From: Taudactylus pleione
Lineage: Eukaryota > Chordata > Amphibia > Anura > Myobatrachidae
DNA length: 64,000 nt
Direction: 5' to 3'
NCBI GenBank assembly: GCA_031769625.1
Contig: JAUIMM010000213.1
Location: 5,661,501-5,725,500 of the forward strand
The notes beneath the pieces were generated by a model. That model was not told where the DNA came from and did not search any database. It was given only the letters and a program-made list of their open reading frames with translations. A program made the translations under genes and the position numbers. Positions 22,834 through 33,939 of this stretch are shown here, piece by piece; the first letter of the stretch is position 1; every line of letters starts with the position of its first letter.

Positions 22834-24003
22834 AAAAGTGTCAGGACTGCGACTGTTTCAATACATAAAGATAGATTACTTTTTCCAAAGTTCCTTTGTG
22901 GTCGTTGGAGGAGATATCTTAACATCTTCACATACAGGGGATAGAGAGTTAAAGTGATTCCAAGGTGTTGTCAGGTTGTGGGATTCCTAGATTGCTCATT
23001 ATTTCAAACATGATTCCATTTGGGTCACATGTTCTGAACTTCCTATGGATCACAGACCTCTAGTATAAAGCCTGTTACTAACGGTGTCTCAGTGTCTGTC
23101 AACGTTACTTTCAGGTCTTTCTTGGACTCCTGCCAGATCCCTGCTGTGCCTGTGAGTTGCTATGGACTTTGCTATATCTCCGCTCATATTCCAGCTAAAC
23201 TTCTGATGCCAGTTACGAGCCGCACTACAGAGCTCAGAATAGCTATTGCCTAAGTATTGCTTTCTGCTCCACAGCTGTGGTTTCAAATTTTGCTGAGCTA
23301 TTTACTTTGCCTGTTGTCTCTTACTCCTGTGGACATCGAACCCATCTTCATTACAGTTGTCAACTGCACTGTTACAGTTATCATCACCGCATCGCGGGGC
23401 TCAACCCCGTTCCGGATTCTAGTCACACCGCAGGGCTCAACCCTGTTCCGGAACCACACCACTTCACAGGGCTCAACCCTGCTTCAACCTCATCGCATTA
23501 CAGGGCTCAACCCTGCTCCGACCTCACCGCATCACAGGGCTCAACCCTGCTCCGACCTCACCGCATCACAGGGCTCAACCTTGCTTCAACCTTACAGATT
23601 CACAGGGCTCAACCATGCTCCGTCTTTCACCGCATCACAGGGATCACTCTGCTCCAGTTCTCCATCACTACAGGGTTCCACCCTGGTGAAGCTCCTCTAT
23701 ACCATCCTGAGGTGTTGGCCTCATACTGGACTCGGGGTTCCCTACCGTATTAGCTCTTCTGTGTTAAAGACTATATATGGGGGGTTTTCTCCTATACTCA
23801 TTATTGCTTATGTGAACCTCTGTGTTGTTGAGACTTTGTGAGACGTTGCTATTATATTTCTCCTGTGAATAAATTCTATTTACTTTTATTCCGTGCTACC
23901 GAGATTTCATGAAAAGGTCATTCCTAAAGCCACCCCAGTTTATTGTGCCTAGTAGGCCCTCCTCCTCCCAGGAGTCTCAAGTGTCAGCAGCCGTGACAAA
24001 AAG
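22834..24003. mobile_element. Solo LTR inside the Tc1 element
   Basis: The insert starts TGTCAGGAC (22,839) and ends GTGACA (23,998), the TG...CA form of LTRs. It is bracketed by a 5-bp duplication AAAAG at 22,834-22,838 and 23,999-24,003. Removing it restores continuous Tc1 terminal-repeat sequence. It carries an AATAAA at about 23,868 and an internal minisatellite. No gag or pol is present, so the provirus has been lost, presumably by LTR-LTR recombination. A 194-codon open frame at 23,257-23,841 runs across the minisatellite and is not credible as a gene. Confidence 0.85.
23378..23690. repeat. 34-bp minisatellite within the solo LTR
   Basis: About eight units of the form ACCGCATCACAGGGCTCAAC plus CCTGCTCCGACCTC. 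The first and last units are the most diverged. Each unit carries an AGGG...CCCT inverted pair. Confidence 0.85.
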
Positions 24004-24192
24004 TATTGAACACATGAAGAAAGGGAGGTGCAAAAAGGCATGGAAAGCCTATACACCAGGTGAAATCTATCAGTAATTAGAAAGCAGTCTTGCCTCTTGT
24101 CAGTGCAAATTAATATAAACTGGTTCAGTCCCATCTGATAGCCTATAAAAAGGTGTCTCATTACCAAGGTGTCACACAAGAAACATCTCATG

Positions 24193-25173
24193 ATGGGTAA
24201 AAAGAGCTCTCTCAAGACATTTGAAACCTTATTGTTGCAAAATATACTGATGGCATTGGTTACAGAAGGATTTCTAAAACTTCTGAATGTTCCAGTGAGC
24301 ACTGTTGGGGCCATAATCCAGAAGTGGAAAGAACATAATTTCACTATAAACCGGCCACGACCAGGTGCTCCTCGCAAGATTTCTGACAGAGGAGTGAAAA
24401 GAATTATCAGAAGATTTGTCCAAGAGCTAAGGATCATTTGTGGAGAGCTTCAGAAAGACCTGGAATTAGCAAGTACAATTGTTTAAAAAAAACAATAAAA
24501 AGTAATGCTCTCAACCGCCATGGCCTGTATGCAAGCTCACCATGCAAGACTCCATTGCTGAAGAAAAAGCATGTTGAAGCTCGTTTAAAGTTTGCTGCAC
24601 AACATTTGGATAAGCCTGTGAAATACTGGGAGAATATAGTTTGGTCAGATGAGACCAAAATGTAACTCTTTGGATGCCATAATACACACCATGTTTGGAG
24701 GAGAAATGGCACTGCACATCACCCCAAAAACACCACAACAACAGTGAAGTTTGGAGGTGGGTACATCATTGTGTGGGGCTGTTTTTCAGCATACTTCATA
24801 TAATTGAAGGGTGAGTGGAAAAATGTACCGAGACAATACCATCAGGGAGGCAACAGATTGGCTCCAAATTTATTCTGCAGCAGGACAATGATCCCAAACA
24901 AACAGGACACTCTCAATTTGTTTTCAGAGAAAGAAAATAAAGCTGCTAGAATGGCCCAGCCAATCACCTGACTTGAATCCAATTGAAGATCTATGGAAAA
25001 ATATAAAGATCAGAGTTCATAGAAGAGGCCCACGGAACCTTCAAGATGTGAAGACTGTTTGTGTGGAAGAATGGGCCAAAATCACACCTAAGCAATGCAT
25101 ACGACTAGTTTCTCCATACAGGAGGCATCTTGAAGCTGTCATTGCCAACAAAGGCTTTTGTATGAAGTATTAA
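24193..25173 (+). pseudogene. Tc1-like transposase, degraded
   Basis: A DDE transposase of about 325 codons in its original form. The N-terminal helix-turn-helix region is recognisable (VPVSTVGAII, then the AT-hook-like RPRPGAPRK). The first catalytic aspartate is in VWSDETK at about 24,640-24,662, immediately followed by a TAA stop. The second is in QQDNDPK near 24,880. The glutamate is in NPIEDLW near 24,980. The protein ends KGFCMKY. At least three frame changes plus the stop separate these blocks, so it is inactive. Confidence 0.85.
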
Positions 25174-25376
25174 ATACATTTCAGTAAGTGTGTTCAATAC
25201 CTTTTATATGTGTCATTTCACATTATTACACATAACTTAATTTATGGACATCTATGGTTTGATTTCTTTGCATGTGTTGTTACTAACATTTGGTGAAAAT
25301 TTCATTACAATAGCCGCATTACAAATATATTTACTGAGAAAAACGTTGATGTGTTCAATACTTATTTTACCCGCTG

Positions 25377-26620
25377 TATATATACCTTGGATTGACCAAC
25401 AGTTGATCCTATTTTCTCTCTTTTTTATGAAATGCAGCAATAAACAATTATTGTTTTTCCAACCAAGCCGTATAGATTCTCATATATATCTATTTACCAT
25501 ATGCATATGTTATCATCTTTCATTATACGTTATATAAAACCAATTGTGTTGTTATAGTCTAAAGCTACCAGGTCTATCAGCGCTGTTCATCTGTGTATAT
25601 ATTATAATTATTATTATTAAAAATAATGTTTTTGGGGGGCTTGACACCCTCCATCCGAACTAGATGCTTAGTGACAGTGCCGTACTGATTTCCTATGTTA
25701 TTGTGAGTTGCTGCACATAGATTAAATGATGTACAGTATGAAAGAAAAAATATGGTTTAATAATAGTAAAAATTATTAAAGAGAATCATAGTATTAGGAG
25801 TTTCATTACTCCAGGTGGAGGAAGTTATGAGTTAGATATCAGAGATGATCTTATTTAACACAGTTGCTGGAGGCAAAAGGCTGTACTGATTTACAGTCAT
25901 TATACAAAGATGATTCTAATTATGCTAAATAAAAGATCAAAAATAACGACAGCCTCCCTCCACTATAATAAAACTGGTGTCACAGCTTTCACTATGCAGG
26001 ACCCAAATTTGTCTGAATATTTACCCACATCCACTGATACTCTATATGTAGTTTCAATTGTCTATTGTGGAAACATCACAAATCAGCACAGATTATAGGA
26101 ATGTAGTCAACAGCAAAAGTATACACACTGTATACAGCCTGTTAAACTGCATTCTTGGGAACATCCTTATGGCCAGTGGCATACTCATTATCACTGCAAC
26201 TGCCAAACAAAACTATAAGCCAAATGTAATCTTCAAAATGGGAAATCATCTGGATTAGAGTTTAAATCGGGAGAGTCTGTTGAGTCTAAAAACATGAGAA
26301 TTTGCCCTGTTCTCGGACTCTATTACATTAAAAAGTGTGAGTGCTTACTCTCACATTTTCTAAATTCTCACCCTATTACATTTGGCCCTATATGCTTTAG
26401 TATTTAAATAGCAGTGGTAAGTATTTTGAACTACAAATATTCAGATATGACTGTATGCAAAGTGAAGGATCATGCATCAACAGGACCAGGAAAGTGTGGG
26501 TGATGAGCTGTTATTTAGGGTGGGCTGCATAAAATTCAAAAATGGGGGTTTGATTAGGAATACTTCTGGTGGTGCTTGCAGTCACTGGTGAATAAGGATT
26601 AGATGTATAGGATGTAGAGG
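25377..26620. other. No gene recognised
   Basis: AT-rich sequence. A short hairpin lies near 26,330 (AAGTGTGAGTGCTTACTCTCACATT) and ends with TTTGGCCCTAT, possibly the end of another MITE. Nothing else is supportable. Confidence 0.35.
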
Positions 26621-26624
26621 CAGT

Positions 26625-26706
26625 GGCGTAACTATGGGTGAGCGGGGCACGTGCCCTGAGTGCCGTGGGTCCCAAGGTGCCGCGGCACACAGTTTGGGAA
26701 CCACTG
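26625..26706. mobile_element. hAT-type MITE scraps
   Basis: CAGTGGCGTAACTATGGGTG is followed by the inverse of a second hAT-like end, CACAGTTTGGGAACCACTG. Both are typical non-autonomous hAT termini and are truncated here. Confidence 0.5.
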
Positions 26707-26707
26707 T

Positions 26708-27157
26708 GTTACAGCCTTATTCCAAAATGGAATAAATTCATTTTTGTTCTCAAAATTCTACACACAATACCCCATAATGACAACGTGTAAAAAGTTTTTG
26801 AGATTTTTGCTAATTTAATTGAAAAAAAACAAAAAAAAAAACAAACCCACTAAGAAATCACATGTACATAAGTATTCACAGCCTTTGCTCAATACTTTGG
26901 TTATGCTCCTTTGGCAGCAATTACAGCCTCAAGTCTTTTTGAATATGATGCCACAAACTTGGCATACCTATCTTTGGGCAGTTTCGCCCATTCCTCTTTG
27001 CAGCACCTCTCAAGCGCCATCAGGTTGGATGGGGATTGTCGGTGCACAGCCATTTTCAGATCTCTCCAGAGATGTTCAATCGTCAAGTCTGGGCTCTGGC
27101 TGGGCAACTCAAGGACATTCACAGAGTTGTCCTGAAGCCACTCCTTTGATATCTTGG
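26708..27157 (-). mobile_element. Tc1-like element, truncated
   Basis: Minus strand. The 3' end with ACAAGTATTCACAGCCT-like sequence (complement of 26,870-26,900) and the last 73 codons of transposase (26,901-27,122) survive. They include SPDLTIEHLW, with the catalytic glutamate, and EAVIAAKGA. The copy stops abruptly at the MITE that starts at 27,158. No 5' half is present. Confidence 0.85.
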
Positions 27158-27376
27158 CTATCTTAGATCATATGTTAGAATGACACGGAAAAACTGCCAA
27201 GTGAAACACACACGAAACAGGCAGTATGAGAAAATACTACAACAACATTTAGTCAATTAAGATCACTCGAAACAATGTATCCTAATATAGTGATACAGAC
27301 TATATTAGTGGAAAGATACAAATGGCTAATTGACTTGATATAAACAAGATGATATTAAACATATGATCTAAGATAG
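27158..27376. mobile_element. 219-bp MITE with CTATCTTAGATCATATGTT ends
   Basis: The left end CTATCTTAGATCATATGTT and the right end AACATATGATCTAAGATAG are exact inverted repeats of 19 bp. The interior is AT-rich and non-coding. It sits exactly where the Tc1 fragment breaks off. Confidence 0.85.
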
Positions 27377-27634
27377 ATCTGACACAGTATTGTACTATTA
27401 TTAATGCCTATATTTGGATCTATTTTTGATGTTATAACTATCGTGTTGTCTTGTTTGTATACTTGTTGGTGGTGGGTTTGTCACCATAGCAACAGATGCA
27501 TTGCACCAGCTTGGACATGATGGAAAGGGATAGGACGTGATGTGATGCAGTCATCCCACTCGTGCCATGTCTCCGATGCCGGATGTTCATCACGTAGCAC
27601 CTGGGTGAGTTTGTCTTGCGTAAAATATATAATA

Positions 27635-29284
27635 CAGTCAGGTGCATAAATATTGGGACATTGACAGAATTTTCATATTTTGGCCTCTATTCACCACCAC
27701 AATGGCTTTGAAGTGAAACAAACAGAATGTGCTTTAACTGCAGACTTTCAGATGTAATTTGAGGGTAATTACATCCAAATCAGGTGAACGGTGTAGGAAT
27801 TACAACGGTTTCTATATGTGCCTCCCACTTTTTAAGGGGCCAAAAGTAATGGGACAAACTAAACAATCCTAAATCGAACTTTCACTTTTTAATACTTTGT
27901 TGCAAATCCTTTGCAGGCAATTACAGCCTGAAGTCTGGAACGCATAGACATCACCAGACGCTGGCTTTCATCCCTGGTGATGCTCTGCCAGGCCTCCACT
28001 GCAAATGTCTTCAGTTCCTGCTTGTTCTTGGGGCATTTTCCCTTCAGTTTTGTCTTCATCAAGTGAAATGCATGCTCAATCGGATTCAGGTCAAGGGATT
28101 GACTTGGCCATTGCATAACATTCCACTTTTTAGCCTTAAAAAACTACTCTTTGGTTGCTTTTGCAGTATGCTTCGGGTCATTGTCCATCTGCATTGTGAA
28201 GCGCCGTCCAATGAGTTCTGAAGCATTTGAATGAATATGAGCATATAATATTGCCCGAAACACTTCACAATTCATTCTGCTACTTTTGTCAGCAGTCACA
28301 TCATCAATAAATACAAGGGAACCAGTTCCATTGGCAGCCATACATGCCCACGCCATGACACTACCACCGCCATGTTTCACTGATGAGGTGGTATGTTTTG
28401 GATCATGAGCAGTTCCTTTCCTTCTCCATACTCTTCTCTTCCCATCACTCTGGTACAAGTTGATCTTTGTCTCATCTGTCCATAGGATGTTGTTCCAGAA
28501 CTGTAATGGCTTTTTTAGATGTTGTTTGGCAAACTGTAATCTGGTCTTCCTGTTTTTGTGACTCACCAATGGTTTACATCTTGTGGTGAACCCTCTATAT
28601 TCACTCTTGTGAAGTCTTCTCTTGATTGTTGACTTTGACACATATACACCTACCTCCTGGAGAGTATTCTTGATTTGGCCAACTGTTGTGAAGGGGTTTT
28701 TCTTCACCAGGGAAATAATTCTTCTGTCATCCACCACAGTTGTTTTCCATGGTCTTCCAGGTCTTTTGGTGTTGCTGAGCTCTCCGATGCGTTCTTTCTT
28801 TTTAAAAATGTTCCAGTTGATTTGGCCACACCTAATGTTTTTGCTATCTCTCTGATGGGTTTGTTTTGATTTTTCAGGCTAATGATGGCTTGCTTCACTG
28901 ATAGTGACAGCTCTTTGGATCTCATATTGAGAGTCGACAGCAACTGATTCCAAATGCAAATGTCACACCTAGAATCAACTCCAGACCTTTTACCTGCTTA
29001 ATTGATAATGAAATAATGAGGGAATAGCCCACACCTGTCCATGAAATAGCTTTTGAGTTGATAGTCCCATTACTTTTGGCCCCTTAAAAAGTGGGAGGCA
29101 CATATAGAAACCGTTGTAATTTCTACACCGTTCACCTGATTTGGATGTAATTACCCTCAAATTAAATCCGAAAGTCTGCAGTTAAAGCACATCTTGTTTG
29201 TTTCACTTCAAAGCCATTGTGGTGGTGAATAGAGGCCAAAATATGAAAATTCTGTCAATGTCCCAATATTTATGCACCTGCATG
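27635..29284 (-). mobile_element. Near-complete Tc1-like transposon with long IR/DR termini
   Basis: This 1,650-bp element is flanked by TA (27,633-27,634 and 29,285-29,286). The inverted termini are about 222 bp (27,635-27,861 and 29,063-29,284) and highly similar. Each arm carries an outer AATATTGGGACA and an inner AGTAATGGGACA motif, the paired direct-repeat arrangement of Sleeping-Beauty-type elements. A single transposase gene lies between them on the minus strand. This is the best-preserved autonomous-type element in the window. Confidence 0.92.
27889..28943 (-). pseudogene. Tc1-like DD34E transposase, lightly damaged
   Basis: A cut-and-paste transposase of about 340 codons. The N-terminal helix-turn-helix (KPIREIAKTLGVAKST) lies at about 28,820-28,870. 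A small frame disruption near 28,820 then moves the reading frame, after which GRP (AT-hook-like) and VDDRRIISLV follow. The catalytic residues are all present: WTDETK (residue 88 of the 28,737-28,144 frame), MQMDNDPKH (residue 185) and NPIEHAF. An in-frame TAG at about 28,141-28,143 lies between the second and third. Without this codon the spacing is exactly 34 residues, so the TAG looks like a 3-bp insertion rather than a substitution. The C terminus LQAVIACKGFATKY is intact. Confidence 0.9.
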
Positions 29285-29286
29285 TA

Positions 29287-29292
29287 TAATAA

Positions 29293-29320
<28 letters not shown>
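29287..29320. repeat. (TA)n microsatellite
   Basis: It immediately follows the right target-site TA of the Tc1-like element. Confidence 0.85.
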
Positions 29321-29323
<3 letters not shown>

Positions 29324-29331
29324 TTTATTAT

Positions 29332-29795
29332 TATTATCCTTTATTTGTATGGCGCCACAAGTGTTCCGCAGCGCCTTACAAAGTACATAAACAAATAATT
29401 TGACAACTGACTTACAGTACAAAATAGGACAAGGACATGGATAATATACATTTAATACATAAGTGACCATAACACCTAGATATGCAACAGAGTGTAAGCA
29501 ACCAAGTGTTAGGTGCCCTGGAGGGGGGTAAGAAGTAGGCGAAAGTAAAGTAAGGAGAAGCACAAGAGGGTAGAGGCCCTGCTCGTAAGAGCTTACATTC
29601 TAAAGGCTAGGGGCAGACAAACAGGTGTGACACAGATGGGTTAAACGGAGGAAGGAGCATGTTGCAGCAAGTTAGGATGGGAGCTGGAAGGCTTTGATGA
29701 AGTAGTGGGTCTTGAGAGCCCGTTTGAAGGATTGTAAAGAGGAGAGTCTGATGGGGAGAGGGAGAGAGTTCCAAAGGTCGGGAGCAGCACGGGCA
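29332..29795 (-). mobile_element. LINE 3' end (L2/CR1-like)
   Basis: Minus strand. The sequence ends at TATTTGTATGGCGCCAC, complementary to the GGCGC(C/T)ATAxAAATA tail I associate with amphibian L2/CR1-type LINEs and SINEs. GAGCTTACATTCTAAAGG, the complement of a TAGAATGTAAGCTC box, lies at about 29,588. No reverse-transcriptase frame is included. Confidence 0.6.
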
Positions 29796-29831
29796 ATATA
29801 TAATCTTTGTCTGTATTGTGATATTTGGTCT

Positions 29832-29865
29832 CTGAGGAAAATCTCGATTAAATGAGATTGAAACG
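29832..29865 (+). ncRNA. Hammerhead-like core motif (unverified)
   Basis: CTGAGGAA, a perfect AATCTC/GAGATT stem with an 8-nt loop, then GAAACG. It has the same layout as the motif at 5,387. Cleavage competence is unknown. Confidence 0.25.
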
Positions 29866-29945
29866 TTAGCCCTTAAAACTGACTTAGTATCTTAAAAAAA
29901 TTTTGAGTCCTGTGAGTGCTGCCGTTTCACCTGTTGCTATAATAT

Positions 29946-29953
29946 AAATAAAT

Positions 29954-30015
<62 letters not shown>
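29946..30015. repeat. Compound (TA)n/(TACA)n/(CA)n microsatellite
   Basis: Alternating TA, ATAC and AC runs over about 70 bp. Confidence 0.85.
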
Positions 30016-30699
30016 TATACATTTTTAGAACTACTCTGTGAAACTTAACACAGCAGGTAAAAGGGCAATGATATAAAACAAAAGCAAAGTGGCAAAGCAC
30101 TTAATGATAATTATACTTGCAGTGGCATTGGCTATAACTCTATATAGAACATTTCTGTTATGCTTAAACTGTCAGCAAGACTTAAGAGGTATGTACTGAC
30201 ATCTGACATCTTAATTGGCTAGCAACCTTTTCCAACTAAGTGATCTGGATTATGAATCTAGGTAACCACATAATCTGTGGTGCCTCACAAGAGAAGTCAA
30301 AATGATTATGATGACAAGTTGAAAAGGTACAGGACGCCAACATCATGCTCTAAATCTGGCCTTCATCCCTCGAATATGAAACACATATACCCCCAATTGC
30401 AAAACCTGTTGCTACAGCATAATTGACTAATATAAAACTTTCTCAGGAGCCAGAATTGTAAGCCTGATGTTTCACTATTCTCACCTAATCTGAAAATGAC
30501 AGACTACTACGAGACCCCTTTCTAAATATGATATTGTATCCGCTATTATCTCAATATTTTAATCTCAAGTGTCACAAAGTTTAAGGAATCACATTCTCTT
30601 TTTTCACCTCCTATCTCTTTTTCTTCTCATATTTTCAGGCAACATATGCCACAGTCCTGGTTCTATTTGTTTACTATCATTAGTCTTCTTGTCACATTA

Positions 30700-30910
30700 G
30701 CAATTAAAAGATTGCTAAACTCATCCCCATACCCCTCAGTCACAAGTCTAATGCCAAAGTGTCTTGTGCCCTCTGGAATGCCCCAATCTGCCTGTACTAG
30801 GCTAATCTTCATTCACTACTTCATCTCCACATCCACCAAGCTCCTTGCCCAGACTGATATCTGGTACTCACCTTCTTCTATTGGGGCTTTGCAGATGAAC
30901 TTGAGAGGTT
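30700..30910 (+). pseudogene. Possible LINE endonuclease fragment
   Basis: Across two frames the translation yields CALWNA and then FIHYFISTSTKLLAQTDIWYSP, which resembles the N-terminal apurinic-endonuclease domain of non-LTR retrotransposons (ALWNAR...IHD...LLALTETW). The frame changes once between the blocks. No downstream reverse transcriptase is visible. The match is short and was made by eye. Confidence 0.4.
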
Positions 30911-30984
30911 ACTAGAGATTAGGGAAGGAAGGGTTAAAAGGCAGAGAGAAGATGATGATTCAATGCACAGATTTAGGAGGAAGT

Positions 30985-31150
30985 GAAGGTGGGATCCAGG
31001 CAAAAGATAAACAATGAAAAGGTCAACAGTGTCCAGACACCAACTGGTAGCCAGGTATTATTCGACAAGTACAAAAGGTTGACATGGTCAAAATTTCGCC
31101 ATGGATGAAAATCGACAGGTACAAAAAGTCGACAGTCAAAAAAAAATAAA
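30985..31150. repeat. GTCGAC-type foldback, left arm
   Basis: It contains ACACCAACTGGTAG, ACAAAAGGTTGACATGGTCA and AATCGACAGGTACAAAAAG. The same blocks return inverted at about 33,940-34,090, so the two segments are arms of one large foldback. Confidence 0.7.
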
Positions 31151-31184
31151 TTGACACATGGTTCTTTCTGGCTAGGCACGGTTA

Positions 31185-31645
31185 TGGTTAGGCTCTAGAA
31201 GGGACAATTAGGGTTAAGCACTTACCCTGACGGTTAAGGTTAGGCAACAGGAGGGATGGTTAGGGTTAAACACTTACCGGATGGTTAGGGTCAGGCACTA
31301 GGAGGGACGGTTAAGGTTTAGGCACTAGAAGGGATGGGATGTAGTTAGAATCCTGATGCACGGGAAGCCGTCTGACTGAATCCTGGTGTCTAAATCTTGA
31401 CTTCGTACTAAAGATAGGCATATAAATACTGACGCCTATCTTTAGCCTGACAATGGAATCCTGACAGACGGCTTCACGAACAAAGGTAATCGGGAATGGT
31501 TAGCCGTTAGCCATGGGACGGGGGTTTAGGTTTAGGCACCCCTGGGGGGACTTAGGGTTAGGCACCCCCCGAGGAGGGTTAGGCACCATCCCGGGAGTTT
31601 TAGGGTTATGCACCCCTAAGGGAAGGTTAGGGTTAGGAGAAGGGT
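31185..31645. repeat. CGGGAT-type foldback sequence with GGTTAGGGTTAGGC core
   Basis: Repeated GGTTAGGGTTAGGCAC-like units spaced 30-50 bp apart, plus ATCCTGA/GACGGCTTCAC inverted words at about 31,330-31,490. Related fragments occur at 33,770, 41,950, 45,160 and 52,130. Confidence 0.65.
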
Positions 31646-31721
31646 TCTGCTAGATGCTCCTTTAATTGCTGCAGTGCTGTCACTCCAAACAGTTCAACAG
31701 GCTGTTTTATATGATGATACT

Positions 31722-33764
31722 CAGTCAGAAATAGATGTGATTTCAGCAGCGCTGCAACTTATGTTAGATTGATATTACAAAGTATTTGCAGACTTAAAAC
31801 GTATTACCAACATAGGAGAGAGTTCCTTAAAATCAATAAAAGGAAGTTTTGTAACACACGATGCAACAGCAATCAGAGACCAGTCAGAATAATTTCACAC
31901 ATTCCAGTAAAGGACTAAGGTATATACTTTGTATACGAACAAAAATTTTTTTAAATCTATTCCAAGAGAAACGATATCTTTCCCCAGTGTCCAATAATAT
32001 TCACAGATGTTGGAAAGTAATTTAAAAACACACAATGTCTATTAAAAAATATATATGATACAAATATTGATTCTTCACCATTCACAAAAACAGCCTATTT
32101 GCCAGCATATCAGATGAAAAAACAAGGATCTCACCGGCCCTGTGAGGACCCTTCATATACAGACTTCCCTCTGATCACACACCAGATAACTGCTGCAGCT
32201 AGGACATCATGTCCCTGAGATGATATTAAAGCTATGAATAAAACAATAATATAGTCTCAAGCGCTCTTTTTAGGTACAGTCAAATGTAAAAAATAGACGA
32301 TTATAAGTCCCGGAGTATTAGGTCCCACAGTTTTGTAATTATAGTGGAATTTCAAAATAACCATATAGTCACTTTTCTGTAGAGGTGAAAATTCCCAAGT
32401 GGAATCCTGTCAAAGCTTCTGCCAAATAAACTGGTTCCTCCAACAACATAGATTTTGTTTCAACACTATAGTCCCTCAGTGTCAACGAATCGATATGAAA
32501 ATCAAAAGATTTGGGGGACAACATAGTGTAAACCATAACAATAATGCAATTACAAAGACAAAATGGCTGTGTCTCATTAATGACTTTTTATGAAAGGCAC
32601 AATCTCACACATATAGGGGTGTGAACGCTCCCCCTACTGAGCAGTACCTTCCCAGGATCAGGATACCAGCGATTCAGGGTGATACACAGAGTATCACTCT
32701 TAATCGCTGGTGTCCTGACTAGATTATAGTGTTGAAACAAAACCTATGTTGTTGTTATTCATCTGATATGCTACAAATAGGCTGTTTTAGTGAATGGTGA
32801 AGAATCAATGGCCCTCATTCAGAGCCGTACGCTATTTGCGGTCGTTCGTTTAAAAACAAGGGGTGGCTATTCAAATGATCCGTACGCACATTGCAGTCTG
32901 TTCACACCTCTAAGTCTGAACGAACGAGCAAAACATACGCTCGTTTATTTGTTAAAAACGCCCCCTGGCCGCACGCATCCTACGTCATGTCCGCTATTTA
33001 TTAGATTAATCGAGTACATCGACCAGCGTATGAACTGCTCGCTATTCTTGTGGTTGGTGTTTGCTACCACAAATTTGCGTGCAGTTCTGGCTATAAAATA
33101 ACCCAGTGACGTGGTCAATGACGCTGCTGTTTTAAATATACACACCCATAAAACGCCCGCTTTGACCTTTAAGCACGCCTGCGTTCGGATCTCCACTCCC
33201 CATTTTCAAGCACCTTCCCCTGTTACCACCCACATACGCCTCATTCTGTCACTCAAAATAGCAGGCACTCGCTATATAGCGTACAAAGGATTTTCGGCCG
33301 CACTGACTGGTTCGCGCATGCGTACTAAAAAGCGTACGCATGCGCAGATGTGCAAACATCGCTCGGAACGAGCGTACTGCCGCTAACGAGCGGCTCTGAA
33401 TGAGGGCCAATATCTTTAATTTATCCATATATATATTTTTTAATAAAAGACATTGTGTGTTTTAAATTACTTGCCCACATCTGTGAATGTTATTTGGACA
33501 CTGGGGAGAAATATCGTTTCTCTTTGAATACCCCAAAATTTTTTTTTTTAAATCTATTCCAAGTATATACCTTATTCCTTTACTGGAATGGGTTAAATTA
33601 TACATAAATTTGGACTCTGATGCCTGTTGCATCGTGAGTTGCAAAACTTCCTTTTAATGACTTTAGGGAATACTCTCCTATGTTGATAAGAAGTTTCAAG
33701 TCTGCAACATCAGTCTAACATAAGTTACAATGCTGCTGAAATCACATCTATTTCTGACTGAGGG
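31722..33764. mobile_element. Foldback element interrupted by a MITE
   Basis: The left arm (31,722-32,120) begins ACTCAGTCAGAAATAGATG and the right arm ends CATCTATTTCTGACTGAG (33,763). The arms match for about 400 bp, with further inverted matches closer to the centre (TTTGTTTCAACACTATAGT near 32,455 against ACTATAGTGTTGAAACAAA near 32,725). The right arm contains a 599-bp MITE that the left arm lacks. No coding capacity was seen. Confidence 0.75.
32810..33408. mobile_element. GGGCCTGATTCAG-superfamily MITE, GGCCCTCATTCAGAGCCG ends
   Basis: The ends GGCCCTCATTCAGAGCCG and CGGCTCTGAATGAGGGCC are exact inverted repeats. The 3-bp AAT is duplicated (32,807-32,809 and 33,409-33,411). The uninterrupted target can be read in the opposite arm of the surrounding foldback (complement near 32,080-32,090). 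Strong internal hairpins include GCGCATGCGTAC/GTACGCATGCGC near 33,313-33,344. Confidence 0.9.
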
Positions 33765-33939
33765 TTAGCATACTTACCTGCCCCGTCGGGATTCTACTGT
33801 TTCGGGCTTCCGGTGTCAGCATTACACCCGGTAGCTATTCAGCTGCCGGGATTTCATATCCAATCCGGAGGGAGGGTAGGCACCAAGGGGAGGGTGAAGA
33901 TTACGGTTATAACACAAAATGTCAATCATTTTTTTTTGT

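Larger units (their letters stand above)
22662..25376 (+). mobile_element. Tc1-like transposon, split by a solo LTR
   Basis: TA dinucleotides flank CAG(A/C)GGGTAAAATAAG-type ends. About 200 bp at each end are inverted copies (22,662-22,838 and about 25,190-25,376). Inside are TATAAAAAGG at about 24,145 upstream of the transposase gene, and the gene itself. The left terminal repeat is interrupted by the 1,160-bp LTR at 22,839-23,998. Without it the element is about 1.55 kb, the usual size for this family. Confidence 0.9.

Noticed and set aside
23378..23690. CRISPR-like array of 34-bp repeats
   Set aside because: The units are contiguous and degenerate with no unique spacers, and the setting is a vertebrate LTR.
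23257..23841. 194-codon open frame with GLNPAS/AQPCSDLTAS-like repeats
   Set aside because: It is produced by the 34-bp minisatellite inside a solo LTR; no known protein repeat or start context supports it.
31185..31645. Interstitial telomere array
   Set aside because: The TTAGGG words are separated by 20-50 bp of other sequence and form part of a dispersed foldback family, so this is not a telomeric tract.
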